Source of the DNA: Ciona intestinalis
Taxonomy: Eukaryota; Chordata; Ascidiacea; Phlebobranchia; Cionidae
Reading direction: 5' to 3'
NCBI RefSeq assembly: GCF_000224145.3
Contig: NC_020179.2
Span: 984,571 to 1,048,570, forward strand
Length of the DNA stretch: 64,000 nucleotides
Numbering within the stretch: the stretch's first letter is position 1; every line of letters begins with the position of its first letter. The notes below the pieces were generated by a model. It was not told where the DNA came from and made no database searches. It worked only from the letters and a program-made list of their open reading frames with translations. Position numbers and translations under genes: made by a program. Positions 1 through 12,600 of the stretch are shown piece by piece.

Positions 1-3000
1 ACTGCACAAACCATTATCTTTACCACAGTGATGAACATACATGTTCCAAATTCCACCTTGTTGACTTGGCTGGTTCCGAAAGAATAAAACGCACCAAAGC
101 ACAAGGAGACAGGTTGCAAGAAGGAATTAAAATCAATGCTGGTTTGTTAGCACTTGGTAATGTAATAAGTGCATTAGGTGAAGAACACAGTCACATTCCA
201 TACCGTGTATCAAAGCTAACAAGGTTATTACAAGGTAAGTAACTTGTATAGTATTCTGGCTCTATGGGGAAAAATGGGACACGTTTAGCACATAGCATTT
301 AAATTTCCTGGATTCCTGATCGTATTTTAAACATTTAACAATGGTTCATGGGAGTTGGGAAGACATGGTTTTGTAATTCTTTGAATGTTCTTTGTTTAAT
401 ACCAAATTGGGCGAGAAAATAAAATAAAAGGTTTTCCATCTTTCTCTACCCTGCTATATATAATACAGAGCCTTTGTATTCACTGTATAAATGACCGATT
501 TGTGTTCAGATTCTCTTGGTGGGAACAGCTTAACTGTGATGATAGCTTGTATAAGTCCTGCTGAAAGCAATGTAGAAGAGACGTTGAATACTCTACGTTA
601 TGCTGATCGTGCCAGAAAGATTAAAAACAAAGCTGTGGTCAATAGAGACCCCCAAAAAGCTGAGCTCGTGTCCCTTCGAAAAGAGGTGATATATTCTATA
701 TTGGTCTGTTGTAGCACTTTAAATTGGAAAACATTTGTTGGGGATTTTAATTACAGTTTTTAAATGTGTTTTAGCTTTTAGGTTTTAAACAATTTAATAT
801 CTTAACAAATGTCTAAATACAAACACTATACAGTAGTGATAGTGCAATGATTTATTTTCCAAATAAAAGCTAATATTGTGACAACTAGCAATTAACTTTA
901 ATAACATTGGGCATAGAAAAAAAATGTCCATGCTTTCGCCAGCATCAACTTTTAAAACTGTTTGGGTCCTGACTTTTCTAAAATTAGGTGCCGATGTAAG
1001 CATGTATCTGTATTTTTTATTCCAGGTTCAGCAGTTACGACTTAAACTGCTTCAAACACAAGGCACAACATCATGCGTTGAGGTCGCTAAAGATTCGCCC
1101 AAAACTCAAGAAAAAGTGAACAAGTTGGAGACGGAAAAGGAGCAACTGCTGAAAGAAATGCAAAAGTTGGTTGACAGTAACACAGAAATGTGTGAAAAGG
1201 TGGGATATTTTTTAAATTTTACCATTGTGGGTGTATATGTCCTTGGTTAAGATGTTTAGCAGCAATTTCTCCAACCCAGTGGTGACTAACAGGTTATCTA
1301 AATTATCACCCATACAGAAAAACACAAACAAAGTTTCATACATGGTAACCCATAAGCTGGCAAGGTGTGTATGAAACAGAACATTTGTGTTATAATGGCT
1401 TTTGCTTTCCCACAACGCGAGGATAAATAAGTCACATTCATTCATTGTAGAAGTTAATTTCTTTTTTCCCTAACACAGGCGATAACAGTTGAGATGATAC
1501 GTGATGAACTTTGCACGAAGTTGGAAGCTTTACAAGAAGAAGCAACCAAAGTTACGGATGATTCGCATAATATTTCAATTATGGAGCAAGAATTAGCTGA
1601 AGAAGAACAAAAAGGAATGTTACAAAGATTCCGAGCTCTAAGGAAACATTTACTAGATATGCAGGTTTACAACTTATGAAATAAACCTTGTCTAAAAGCT
1701 GTGATAAGTTAGAAATCCTATTTTAACAACTAAAATGTTTGTCACACATAATTGCCTACAAAGGTAATCTAAGCTTACTACATTCTACATATGTAGGTTT
1801 AAAACCATTTAAAAAAATAAACATTATTGGGTAGGTATATGCTATTTATATGTTAAGTTATAACTTCTGAAATTTACCTATACTGATGTTCATTTGAGTG
1901 TTGGAGGAATGGGCCAATTCTGGCTTTAATTCCAGGTTCCATGACGTTCCATGTTACACCACCTCATACGCAAAATGTCACAGTGTGTTTTAAAGGACAA
2001 ATATAACATAGAGTATTTTAATGTATCGTAATAATATAATTCATTTTCTATTAATATTGTAGGTGAATGGAAATGCTACAACGGAGGAAATACTTGCTAA
2101 CAGTATTAGTGACAGTGTGTGTGAACAAACGTTAACCACAGAAAATAAACGTGAGTTTTCCACCACTGTTTGTTAAGTTTATTATTCTCATATGGAACCT
2201 ATTTGCTTTGGATCCATTCGCCACACACTGCATTGATAAAAACCTTAGGTCTTAGTCTTACCATCTTGCTTAGAAAATGGCAAGTTGTTATAAAAAAAAA
2301 ACTATATATATATGAAAAAAAATTAAATAACTCTTCAAGACACTTAAACCACTTTTTAATTTTTGCATTTTTAGCTTCATTTTATAATTATTAATTTTCC
2401 ATTTAAAAATACAAACCTTAACACTTTGTATTCAAACATTTCCACAGTACTTGATGAAACAGAGGCAGAAACTGACAAAACAGCTAAAACTGAACATATA
2501 CTTAGAACTGCTAAACTTACTAACCAACTACAAGATCTATCAAAAGCATTGGCATTGAAGGTAGTTATAATTCTAGTTGTCTGGCACTATGGCTTAGTAG
2601 TAAGGTAATTGTAACTGAAGGATACTGGGTTCAATGCTCGGTGCTGATACCATTGACAGCGTCTGTGTCTTTGGAAAAGACACTTAACAGGCATTTCTCT
2701 AACCCGGTGGTCCCTTAATGTGCAAACTTTGACTTAATTCTGAAATCCTATGTCACACTGTACGACCTTACCCACATAGAATAGAATATATATAGCTTAC
2801 CACATTTCTAAAATATGTATTTGATTACATAGCATACTAGGGTCTTATGAATTGTAGCACATATTGTAAACTGTCTAAACACTCTAATGTAATAACAAAT
2901 ATGGCTTTATTCCCAATTAGGAAAATAGGCGCCCCTGGGTGTAGCTACAATGTTTTTAAATTTACCTTAATAATTAAGTTTTTCGCTAAAATGATCTTTT

Positions 3001-6000
3001 TTCCAGGAGGAGTTAGCGAAGAGAATGTGCAGCAATGAAGAGAATATGGGAGCTATTAAGTTAGAGTATGAAGCAAGATTAACAAAGTTAGATAAAGAGC
3101 TTATGGATCTTCATAATGAAAGAGATGGACTCGCACTCGCTCTTGAAGCTGCTAAAAAGAGCTCAGAAAACAAAAAGTGGGTGTTTGGTAGAAAAACCTA
3201 AACAATTTTACACTTTTTTTATTTTTTTATTTATAGTCAGTAAACATAGGCTCATTGATTAATGTATTAATATACCTTTTTACTTTATCAATACATTCTT
3301 ATTTTATCTGCACAGATTAAGTGAACAGCGCAGACTACGTTTACTGGAACTTGAAACCCAGATTAAGAATTTAAAAGCAGAAAAAAAGGAGAAAGAAAAA
3401 GTGACCAAACTTAAAGTACAAAGTGACGAAAAAATAAAGAAACTGAACAAGTTAGTGGCAACTTGTTTTTTTTTACAAAAAACTATAAAACAAAAATTTT
3501 AAAACAATGTAATGCATTAGCACATGATTTTTGTATTATGTAACAATTTTATTAAAAACAATTTTTTAGTTTGTATACAAGTTAAATGTATATGTACATA
3601 GCACAAAACAAAAATTAACTGTCTAAAAAATGTTCAAATTTGTATAGATATATATATTTAAAAGTTTTGTTTTTTAACACAATGTTATTCTATAGGGAAA
3701 TCCAATCCATGAAAACAAATAGAGTAAAGCTGATGAAACAAATAAAAGAAGAGAGCACAAAATACCAACAATGGAAAAAGGCGAAGGAGAGAGAAGTGAA
3801 ACAACTCAAAGAAAAGGTTTTTATCCTGTTTACATTGAATTTGTATCATCTCGGGGGCAAGGGGCAAACTTAGGCCGAAATCCTATGTCCCATAATATAG
3901 AACCTAATCCATATAAAAACATAACACATCTTAATAAATTTCAGGACCGTAAACGGCAATTTGAAATTGTCCGATTAGAACGGGATTTTGTGAAACAGAA
4001 AAACGTTCTTAGAAGAAAAACAGAAGAGGCGGCTGCCTCTAATAAAAGACTAAAAGAAGCTCTTAGTCGTCAGCAAAATGCTGCAGCGAAGAGGCAGCAA
4101 TCCCAGTCCCGATCCTTGGATGCAGGGAGCACGAGGATGAAAGCTTGGTTGGAAGAAGACATAGAGATCGCTGTGTGCGCCAAGCAAGCCAAGAAACATT
4201 ATGATATTCTCGTCCAGGATTTGAAGGAGGTAGAAGAAGAATTAGATGAAGTTATAAGCACCGAGTCACCAAGTAAAAGGGTAAGTTATGTACTATGGTA
4301 TTGGTTTACAATGGCGCAGCTAGGAAGTTTTGAGAGTCGCAACCCCTGCTTAAAAAATAAAATTATATAAAAAAACTTAAAAATAAATTCTATTTTAAAA
4401 ACCTCTTCCTATATATTTCTGGCTGCGCCAATGATAATATATAGTACGTTCAGGTGTACTGTTAGCACTTAAACGACATATTTTCTGATCGTGGTTTGAA
4501 CAATTAAAGACCCTACTTTCAAGTTGTGAGGATACAGTTACATAAATATGTAAATATCCTTTGTTTGCCACTAAAAAAAGAGTATTAAAACAAGTCCGAT
4601 TTCACCTAACACTACTTCATTGAATAAATACAAAATATGGTATTTTTGTAGAGACGCACGTATACCAAAAACGAAAATGATGAAGTCCAACGCAGAAGAC
4701 GGGAATTAGTTGAAGAATGTGAGTTGAAAAAAGCTCAGATGAAAGACTTGGAAGGGAAGCTTTCGGCAGCAAAAGATACTCGCAACAAACAACAACAGAG
4801 GCTTCTACAAATCACTAGCATTGCTGAAGCAAGGTCGATGATGAAATGCCTCCATAATTTAGTAAGTTGTTTATTTTAACCTTTATAGTTCGCAGCCAAA
4901 TGTTATATATTACTGTGGAGTAAGATGGGTCAAATTTTCTGATCGTGTTTTAGACTGTAAAAACAGTCTAAAAAAGTTGTTAGGATATAGTTTTATACTT
5001 CTTTGAATGTTCTTTATTTACTATCAAATGGACGAGAAATTAAATGAAGGTGTCTCATCGTTCCCTACCTTTACGAAAATTGCATTTTTTATCAGGTGGT
5101 CACTTCCAGAGTGGAAGAAGATGACATTCGTACAAAGAAGATCAGCCTTGGTACTCGTCTCCAGGAAGAGCAGAAGAGGAACAGAGAGCTTGAGGAAAGG
5201 ATTGAGGAGATGATGAAAGAACATGAACTCAACATCACGGCAGTGGAGCATTCGAATCAGGATAAGGTCATTGGAAAAATTATTTAAGTATTTAATGGTG
5301 TAATCAGCATAATGTTGGTGCTGTATTCAAAAATGTAATATAGAGGGTGGTTTTACTTTATTTTAAAACTTTTTTTTTACGCTGCACGCAAAAACCAGAT
5401 GTGCATCATACATTTAGCACCCCTAGTTTTACGTCTTTAGTTTTACACCTTTTTTTTAAAATGGTTTTTGTAAACAAAATATAAGGTTTGGATAAATAAA
5501 TGTCAATTTTCTCGGATGTATATTCTTTGTGATTCTGGCCTTGATTTCATTGACTACTGGGTTGGAGAAATTGCCGTTAAGTGTTTTGACCAAGGACACA
5601 TACGTCTATAATGGTAGTAGCATCAAGCCTTAACATTTTTTTCTTCTTTTTTGGCTTCCCCACTGCTAACATGTATATTTTAACACAGGTTATTTTCCTG
5701 ACCACACAACTAAACAGCAATGCCACACAAAGACCAAAAGATTTAAACCAATCTAAGAGAGAGGAAGATTTAGCATCTCAAGTACAAATCCAGGTACATG
5801 TAGTGTAACTTCAACTGCATTTAAAATAAATCTATGTTTTTTAAAATATAAATACTATTTTAAATAGTCATTAATTGCTAAGGTGCCAAAAATGCAAATT
5901 TTTAATAGAAATAAATATTCTGGATCTCATTTTGAATTAAATGGCAAAAATTTTGAGCACATTATCAGTTGAATATTACTGTAGTGTTTTGTACATATTG

Positions 6001-8574
6001 CTATCAATATTGAGCATTGAACCTGGTATTCTTATGTTTGATACAAACTTTACCATTGAACCACCTTTTCATTCTATTTTCTCGTCCCATTTGGTAGTAA
6101 ACAAAGAACATTCAAAGAATTATAAAACTGTTACCTTACGACTCTCATAGACCATTGTTAACCACCCTACTATATAACTTTGTATTTACAATATGAACAC
6201 CCCACTGTAGTTTTATTTTAAAAAAGCATCCACATTAGGCTGGTTTGATTCAAGAGCTCCTTAAAAAAGAAGAAGAATACGAACAACTTAAAAAAGAAAA
6301 GGAACAAGCGCCTACTAAAAAGAAATACAAAAAGCCGGTAAATTAAATTACGATGTGAACAAATGAAAATGAATTATTTTTTCCTATACAACCGGGCAAT
6401 GACAGACGTTATAACACGAATGTTCTGTTTTATACACGATACACCCCATGTCCATTTATGAGGTTCTTAGTATGTAACTTTATGGGTGATTGTTTTAATA
6501 TATGGTCAACAATTTAGACAACCTATTAGGAACCGTATTTTAACTGTAATAAATTCTGGAACTTTGACCCTGATCTGCTACTCATAGAATTGAACGATTC
6601 TTTTGTAAAGAGATACAGTAAGGATCTGGTGCTACGAAAACAAAACAGACAAAAAAATATTATTTAATAATTGATTGGACCTAATTTTTTCTGTTATGTT
6701 TTCATAGCACCAGATGCTTGGATGTATTTGAAATAAGAACAATAGTTTCACCAACTAAGATTATAAAATGATGTGAAAAGAGTCTTGTATCCTCCAGGCT
6801 CCCATCAAAGAGGAAGATTTGATCCCAAGCTCTGATGAAGAAGATGAAGTATCAGATTATGAATCCGATTACATCCCAACTCCAATATTACGGAAAACAC
6901 GACGTCGAACGAATGTACATTTGCCCACAGAGGTAATTGTTCACACTTTTAACTGTATATGTTTACAGTTGTTATGGCGCAGCTAGGGTTTCGGGAGTCG
7001 CTAACCCCCCTATTTAAAAAGTATATCATTTTGTAAAAAAAATTTAAAATAAAACAAAAATTCTGCGACATTATGTTTTAGCACCCCAGAATTTAAGCCT
7101 GAAAGAAGTTTACCTACCTGTTGGGTGTCTATACAAATAGCCAAAGTATATTGTATTCACCATTCGCCACATTAATCAATGAGGTTCTTTATGTTTGATC
7201 ACTATGAGTGTAACTTCATTACCCCATAAATAATTGTTTTTTGTTCATTAAAATGATAAAATACATTATTTCACTTGTTTTAAATTATTTTCAGAAGAGG
7301 GGGTGTGGCTGTAAGACTGAATGTGCCAAGAAAATATGCAAATGTAAAAAGAACAAATTACTCTGCACAGAGAAATGTGGCTGCGATAAAACAAAGTGTA
7401 AAAACTTGAGAGAAGACGTGAGTGTAATTTATTTGCATTTTGCAAACCAAAAAAATAGCTTTAAAGTTGAGGTTTTGACTAACTCTGACGTAAATCTTAT
7501 GTTTTCATGCATACCATGTACCTCAGCCATATATAATGTAAATTCCAGTATGATAAGTTTACCAGCAATGAGTTATGCCATATTTGCATTACAAACTATT
7601 AGATCAGTAAGACAACTTATAAACTGTTCTTTGTCTTTGCTGGTGTTGAATTATTAGATTTGTTTTAAACAAGAGACTGATGATGCCATTTAGACAAAAC
7701 ATATATATAGTACTGTGGGGTAAGGTAGGACACCTTTAGCACATAATGTCCAAATATTCTGATCGTGTTTTAAACAATTACCAACGGTTTATGGAAGTCG
7801 TGTACACGGCTTTATAGTTCTTTAAATGTTCTTTGTTTACTACTAAATAGGACAAGAAAATAAAATTAAAAGGTGTCCCATCTTCCCCCACCCTACTATA
7901 TCTCTCTTTTATCAAATAACTGGCTGGACTTGATTTTCGTCTGTAACGTTTTCGTAGCACCATAAAAATACCCACGTTAACTTGTAATAGGACGCATCTG
8001 ATACTTCGAACAGCACTGAACCTTCTACGTCGCTTATACTTGAAGAAAACTCGTTGGTTCAACGCGTTTCCCGTTTGTTTTCACATGAAGGTAATTTTAG
8101 TGTTTATATTTTTAACAAAGTCATATTTCATTCTTTAGTTTAAATGGTTCTGGCTGATTATTTTAAGATTCATTCGTGTTTTGCTTTATTTTTTGTAAAA
8201 AGTATAATATATGGGTAAAAGTAAAGGACCAACTCCGTCAGAAATCCTGGAGAAATCTCTTGCGTGTTTTACCCTTAAAGTTACTCACGTTGTAACTCGT
8301 AAACGTACACAAAGTGTGTGAGACCAGAACACCCGTGATATAACGACTCGTTTCCCTTTTAGTTCCAGCAGAAGAGAGTCGTAAGCATTCGTTGGATCCA
8401 GAGCCAGAAAAAAGCTACACACCGAAATACTTCATGTCTCCGCTGCAAGAAATCGACCCTAATTCGAGTGAGGACGTTCCAGTACCGCCTTTACTGGCAG
8501 AAGATATGAAAAAGTTTGGGCAAAAAAAGCGAAAGCTGTACAACTATACGCCTGGGGATCTATTGTCTAACTAA
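1..8574 (+). CDS. KIF4: KIF4-type chromokinesin (kinesin-4), 5' truncated
   Basis: Plus-end-directed microtubule motor; the family acts on chromosome arms and the spindle midzone. Exons that splice in phase with GT-AG borders: <3-234, 510-685, 1026-1199, 1479-1664, 2063-2150, 2448-2560, 3007-3176, 3316-3450, 3696-3816, 3945-4280, 4652-4861, 5096-5266, 5689-5793, 6239-6337, 6798-6932, 7295-7417, 7991-8090, 8363-8574 (961 visible residues). The first exons hold the end of the motor domain, with switch [13 protein letters not shown], then DSLGGNS and the [11 protein letters not shown] neck region. A long coiled coil follows, with the KIF4-like [18 protein letters not shown]. An acidic stretch precedes the cysteine-rich domain (CGCKTEC...CKCKKNK...[10 protein letters not shown], exon 16), which in KIF4 binds an iron-sulfur cluster and targets chromosomes. 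About 230 N-terminal residues, including the P-loop, lie outside the window. Family assignment is very sure. Orthology to KIF4A rather than another kinesin-4 rests on the C-terminal cysteine domain. Confidence 0.95.
262..466 (+). mobile_element. MITE-like element, KIF4 intron 1
   Basis: Full-length copy of the common family: start ATGGGGAAAAATGGGACAC, interior CTGATCG...TTTTAAACATTTAACAATGG and CTTTGAATGTTCTTTGTTTA, end CCATCTTTCTCTACCCTGC before TATATA. Confidence 0.8.
1247..1446 (+). mobile_element. SINE body, KIF4 intron 3
   Basis: tRNA-unrelated part of the SINE family: CTCCAACCCAGTGGTGACTA, GGTGTGTATGAAACAGAACA, CGCGAGGATAAATAAG and a final CATTCATTCATT. Confidence 0.7.
2580..2735 (+). 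mobile_element. SINE with tRNA-like head, KIF4 intron 6
   Basis: Head TGGCACTATGGCTTAGTAGT (A-box-like) and GGGTTCAATGCTC (B-box-like), then the family body as far as CCCGGTGGTCCCTTAATG. Confidence 0.6.
4905..5072 (+). mobile_element. MITE-like element, KIF4 intron 11
   Basis: Slightly shortened copy: GTGGAGTAAGATGGG at the start, TTCTTTATTTACTATCAAAT inside, TCTCATCGTTCCCTACC at the end. Confidence 0.7.
6045..6175 (-). mobile_element. MITE-like element, partial, KIF4 intron 14
   Basis: Reverse orientation interior (TTTGGTAGTAAACAAAGAAC) running to a CCACCCTACTATATA end. Confidence 0.65.
6545..6720. repeat. Dispersed repeat of the GCACCAGATCC type, palindromic copy
   Basis: The phrase AAGGATCTGGTGCTACGAAA and its reverse complement (TTTTCATAGCACCAGATGCT) face each other across an AT-rich centre. 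Related copies at 7660-7965 (split by a MITE), 19445-19600 and 25750-25940. Confidence 0.55.
7706..7900 (+). mobile_element. MITE-like element, complete, KIF4 intron 16
   Basis: Good reference copy: GTGGGGTAAGGTAGGACACC to GGTGTCCCATCTTCCCCCAC, bounded by TATA on both sides. Confidence 0.85.
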
Positions 8575-9355
8575 CTATTACATAATTGCTTCTCGAAAAA
8601 TCAAAAACTATACTACAATTCGTTATATGAACGTTTTCTGCTTGATGTCATTTGTGAATTAGTAATTCGCCACTGCCTTTATGAATTGCTGCGTATAGTT
8701 TTTGGTGCAAATTCGCTCTTTCTATTGTAACTGTCTAAATGTCTCGGTACCACTTCTGTAAAACTGCCTAACTGTTGGATATTTAGCGGTAGAGGAATCA
8801 TATCACGCTTGTTGGTGCAGTGTTAACTTATAACGCCGTTACGAGCATCTAAAAGCCATGTAGACTAATTCGAAGCGATTAAAACATTAAAAAACGTTTC
8901 CAAAACTAGCTAACATTTTTTGGGGTAATCGGCCAAATCTGGCCTAAATCCTATGTCGTCGTCAAGGACCTCATCCACATAGAATAGAATCGCTATTAAA
9001 TTATATAGCGGGTGCAAAAAGTGTGTTGTACATTATTTTAAAACTGTAAAATGTCAGCGTAGCTGATTGGCTGGTGAAATTTTAAACTAGCCAATCACGC
9101 TCCATTTACCGAAGTAGCAATCCATCAACTGCTAATTAACCTTCGATCGAAAATGATTCGCAATTGAAATCAGTTCGTTTGGCATTGTACCCTCATCGAC
9201 CGCACGTTAATTGTTTGTAGACGTTTGAACACGAATACGGAATTCATTTTCTTAATCCTAAAATCGGTTGGTATTTTGACCGTTGAGCCTTCGACGTTAT
9301 ATATTTCGTATACCAGTCAGTTTTAGCATGACAGTTGAATTCAAGCTACTGTAGA
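8575..9355. other. Intergenic: KIF4 3' region and claudin-like gene 5' region
   Basis: No coding exon seen. Around 8918-8990 lies a copy of a short dispersed repeat with the pattern GGGGTAATNGGCC, then CTGGCCTAAATCC and CATAGAATAGAATC. Related pieces occur near 2740-2790, 3850-3905, 13160-13245, 26280-26330 and 42830-42895. The last few hundred bases should hold the promoter of the next gene; no clear TATA box stands out. Confidence 0.5.
8878..8883 (+). promoter_or_regulatory. Possible poly(A) signal of the KIF4 gene
   Basis: ATTAAA variant hexamer about 300 bases after the KIF4 stop codon, the first plausible signal seen. Transcript end not verified. Confidence 0.35.
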
Positions 9356-12266
9356 ATGGCGAGCTACACGCAAGTTGGAAGTGGGCAAATGCTGGGAACT
9401 ACATTGCTAGTTATAGCATGGACAGGTAAAGAAATTAGATAAATATTGTCTTAAAGATAGTTTTATGTCTTTTATATATACTACAGCATACTCTAAAAGT
9501 CCAAGAATTGCAAAAAGTACACTTTTCCCCTCAAAAGACGGTTTTAAGTCTTGCAATGTGTATGGAAACAACAGTAGAAATGTGATGCGTTTTTAAATTT
9601 AATATAAGACAGTTCTTCCCACAGCCTAACTGTATTAGCTCATCTAAATTGTCATCCAATAGATTTTTAAAACATACGATCCTTATATTGTAGCGTAAAA
9701 CTAGATCTGAAAATCCTTTATGTGTCGTTGATGTAGGCTTTTGTTTTTAAATAGCTCGCATTCTGTTGCAACAATTGTTATTTAGTACTTAATGTATAAC
9801 TTAAAAACCTATAACTGGAAACGCTATATTATCTGCTTTCAGGTATTCTGGTTTCATTTATTATACCAGACTGGAGACGAAGTGTCGTGAAACTGCCCGA
9901 AACGACATTTGAATACGAGCCAATGCACCAGTTTAATGAGAGCAGTCAGGAACCAGATTGCATATTGTGTATACTGAAGGATATCCATTTATACCACATT
10001 AGTTAGTGAATGCTTTTACTGTATATATATATATATGTATATATATATATGGTGGGAAAAGATGGGACACCTTTAGCACAGCAGAATATCCAAATATCGT
10101 AATCGTGTTATAAACAATTAACAACGGTCCATGGGAGTCGTGAGGACATCTATATTTCTTTAAATGTTCTTTGTTTACTACGAACTGGGACGCAAAAATA
10201 GGATAAAAAATGTCCCATCTTTTCCCACCCTCGTATCAAAATAAATGTTTAAACATTACAGTATTATCACGTATTTATTATCACTTAGCAAGTTAAATAC
10301 GTGTGTCATATTGTATAAATGATAAACGTAGCATGATACACCTAGTGTTTTGAGTTACAAAGTATTTCAATTTTTCTTTAACTGCCAACTTGGACTGCTA
10401 CATTACAATTTCTGTTAAGTGACTTTAATTGCGCAATGTCTTACGCTGATTCAAACCAACACTAGCTTGATAACGTTACGCGACTCTTGGAAAATGTACT
10501 TTTTTTTGTGCGTTTCACATTCCTTGTAATTTTAATTATTAAACGCGGGAACGGGATTGGCCTTTTTTCTTTTAAGCATGTTGGCTAGACTCAAAGTATA
10601 CTAACTTTGGCTAGACTTAGTATTGTTGAGTGTGTAAAATCGACGTTCTGGCTGTAAAAGTTAGATTTGAAAGCATGAGTTATAAGTTTAGTGGCGTGCT
10701 ATTTTGTGAACGTGATGATATATGGGTCAGTTTTTTGTGGCCAATTAAGTGACAATGGCCAATTAAGTGACAACGTTGAATGTTTGTTTACTACCAAATT
10801 GGTAGAGAAAATAGATTGAAAAAGTGTCCCATCTTTTCCCAACCTACTATACTTATGTTTTAGATTCGACTGTCACCCCCACAGAAGCAGACGAAAACAG
10901 TAGTCAAGACACTCATAGTGTGACTGACACTAACTTGAAGACGATTTTTACTCGGCCATCTCAATGGTTTACAATCGGCATTCGTGGTCTCTGGACCGAA
11001 TGTGCGTTTCTGCCAAATTATCCAGACCCGAAATTTCTGACCTACACTTCGAAGACTAATTTATCAGCGTCAGTTGAAATTCGGCCGGTTGCAAAGAACG
11101 ATTCAATTGCTATTAAAGGGAATCTTACTGTGTGGACAAAGTATCATACTCAACTGACATCTCAGCTCCATTATGCGAACAATTTGGTGGCAATTGTAAA
11201 TTTAGAAAAGTCAAAGAATTGTACATATGTGTCTCTACAGAGATCGACATGTCTTCTTATGGTGGGTTTAAATGTAGGCTATATGCTGGACATTGTGGGC
11301 GCAGGCCTATGTGTCCAAGGGAAAGACGCTTAACGGTAATTGATCCAACCCAGTGAACCCTTATTATGGGCTGTTTAAATTCTCAACCATGCATGGGCTT
11401 AAAATAAGTAAATGGATAATTATCCACAAAGTTAAATACATGAAAACTCGTAAGCTGACACAAGGTGTATGAAACAAAATACCCGTGTTATAACGACTAG
11501 TGACACCTATTAAACCATTATCCAACAAACGTTGCTAAAACAAATATTTTAGGGAATTCGAGCCGTTGCTTTGCTTGGTATATTCATCGGTACAGTAGCT
11601 TGTGTACTTGCTGTTACTTCAGTTATATTCGATGGACACATACGAGAAAGTACGTTTACTCATCCAAATATATCTCGATTCCGTCGGCATAATGTTCTTT
11701 CGGTTCTGGCTGGAGCTTTGGCCGGGCTGAGCGGAATGTTCGGACTTATAAGGTTGGTCTGTTTGTACGTCACAGTGGGTGAAGTTCGCAGCGTGGCACG
11801 CCATGGGTCCTGCGATTTTCGCCAGAATTAATTGGCCCATTGCCTAAATGTTACTATTCTACGGATATCCAAATATTCTGGTCGTGTTTTAAATAGCAAT
11901 TAACAACGGTTTATGGGAATCGTGAGGATATAGTATTTATAATTCTTTGGATGTTATTTGTTTACTACCACAGAAAAAAATAGAATAAAAAAGTGCCACA
12001 CATTTCCAATACTATACCATTATACCAATCTGACTAACTTTTCTAGTTGTTGGTGGTTCACGTTGGACGTGAACACGCGATTCTTTATGCCGTCTTATCA
12101 GCTCTACCACATTAAGAACGGAGGGACCTTTATAGCCGGATCGTCTCTGCTTATGTCTGGCAGTTCAGCTGTCTTGTACATCATAGGCGGTTATCTTATG
12201 GGCGTGAAATCAACGAAAAAGAAAGAATCCGTTTTTGTTGTGAAATGCAATGCTTCTGTGTATTAA
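9356..12266 (+). CDS. Claudin/PMP22-superfamily tetraspan membrane protein with long first loop
   Basis: Predicted five-exon, 337-residue protein: 9356-9425, 9843-9968, 10864-11261, 11553-11752, 12047-12266; all junction phases agree. TM1 (MLGTTLLVIAWTGILVSFII) is followed by PDW. The first extracellular loop carries GIRGLWTEC, the W...GLWxxC signature of claudins and relatives. TM2 is around GIRAVALLGIFIGTVACVL, TM3 around VLAGALAGLSGMFGLI, and TM4 around GGTFIAGSSLLMSGSS to GYLMG, with a short basic tail. The loop is about 150 residues against roughly 50 in true claudins. It has about six N-x-S/T sequons (NES, NSS, NLS, NDS, NLT, NCT), so glycosylation is likely. Claudins form tight junctions; other members (CACNG, TMEM178, clarins) have different roles, so the function here is open. 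The 3' end of exon 3 is the least certain part, because another frame is open there. Confidence 0.75.
10048..10234 (+). mobile_element. MITE-like element, complete, claudin-like intron 2
   Basis: Inserted into a TA microsatellite; ends GGTGGGAAAAGATGGGACAC and TGTCCCATCTTTTCCCACCC. The interior matches the family. Confidence 0.85.
11290..11512 (+). mobile_element. SINE body, claudin-like intron 3
   Basis: GTCCAAGGGAAAGACGCTTA to CCCGTGTTATAACGACTAG; head missing. Confidence 0.7.
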
Positions 12267-12411
12267 GGTGAATTGAATTTTAAAGTTTATTTATAGTTTT
12301 TGTAACTTTGTAACACATGTTGTGTATATGATTTAAAAATGCATAATTGTTTTGGGTAAATGAACAGAAATTAGCGTAATATTTTCTGTGCCGGTAGTAC
12401 ATATTTATGAA

Positions 12412-12600
12412 TAGTAGGTTGGGGTAAGATGGGAAATGTTTTCATTTTATTTTCTTGTTCCATTTTGAAGTTAACAAAGAATATTTACTGACTTGGTTTA
12501 TAACCGTAGCCCCACGGCTTTAAAAAGTTGTTAATTGTTTAAAAAAAGATTAAGAAATGTGGGATTTAGGTGCTAACGGTATCCCATCTTATCCCACAGA
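12412..12600 (-). mobile_element. MITE-like element, second subtype
   Basis: Same ends (GGTTGGGGTAAGATGGGAAA; TATCCCATCTTATCCCACAG) but a different interior, with GCCCCACGGCTTTAAAAAG and GGGATTTAGGTGCTAACGG. Confidence 0.8.

Noticed and set aside
3771..4370. 199-residue continuous frame taken as one exon
   Set aside because: It joins two KIF4 exons through an intron; the kinesin sequence is restored only with the 3816/3945 splice.
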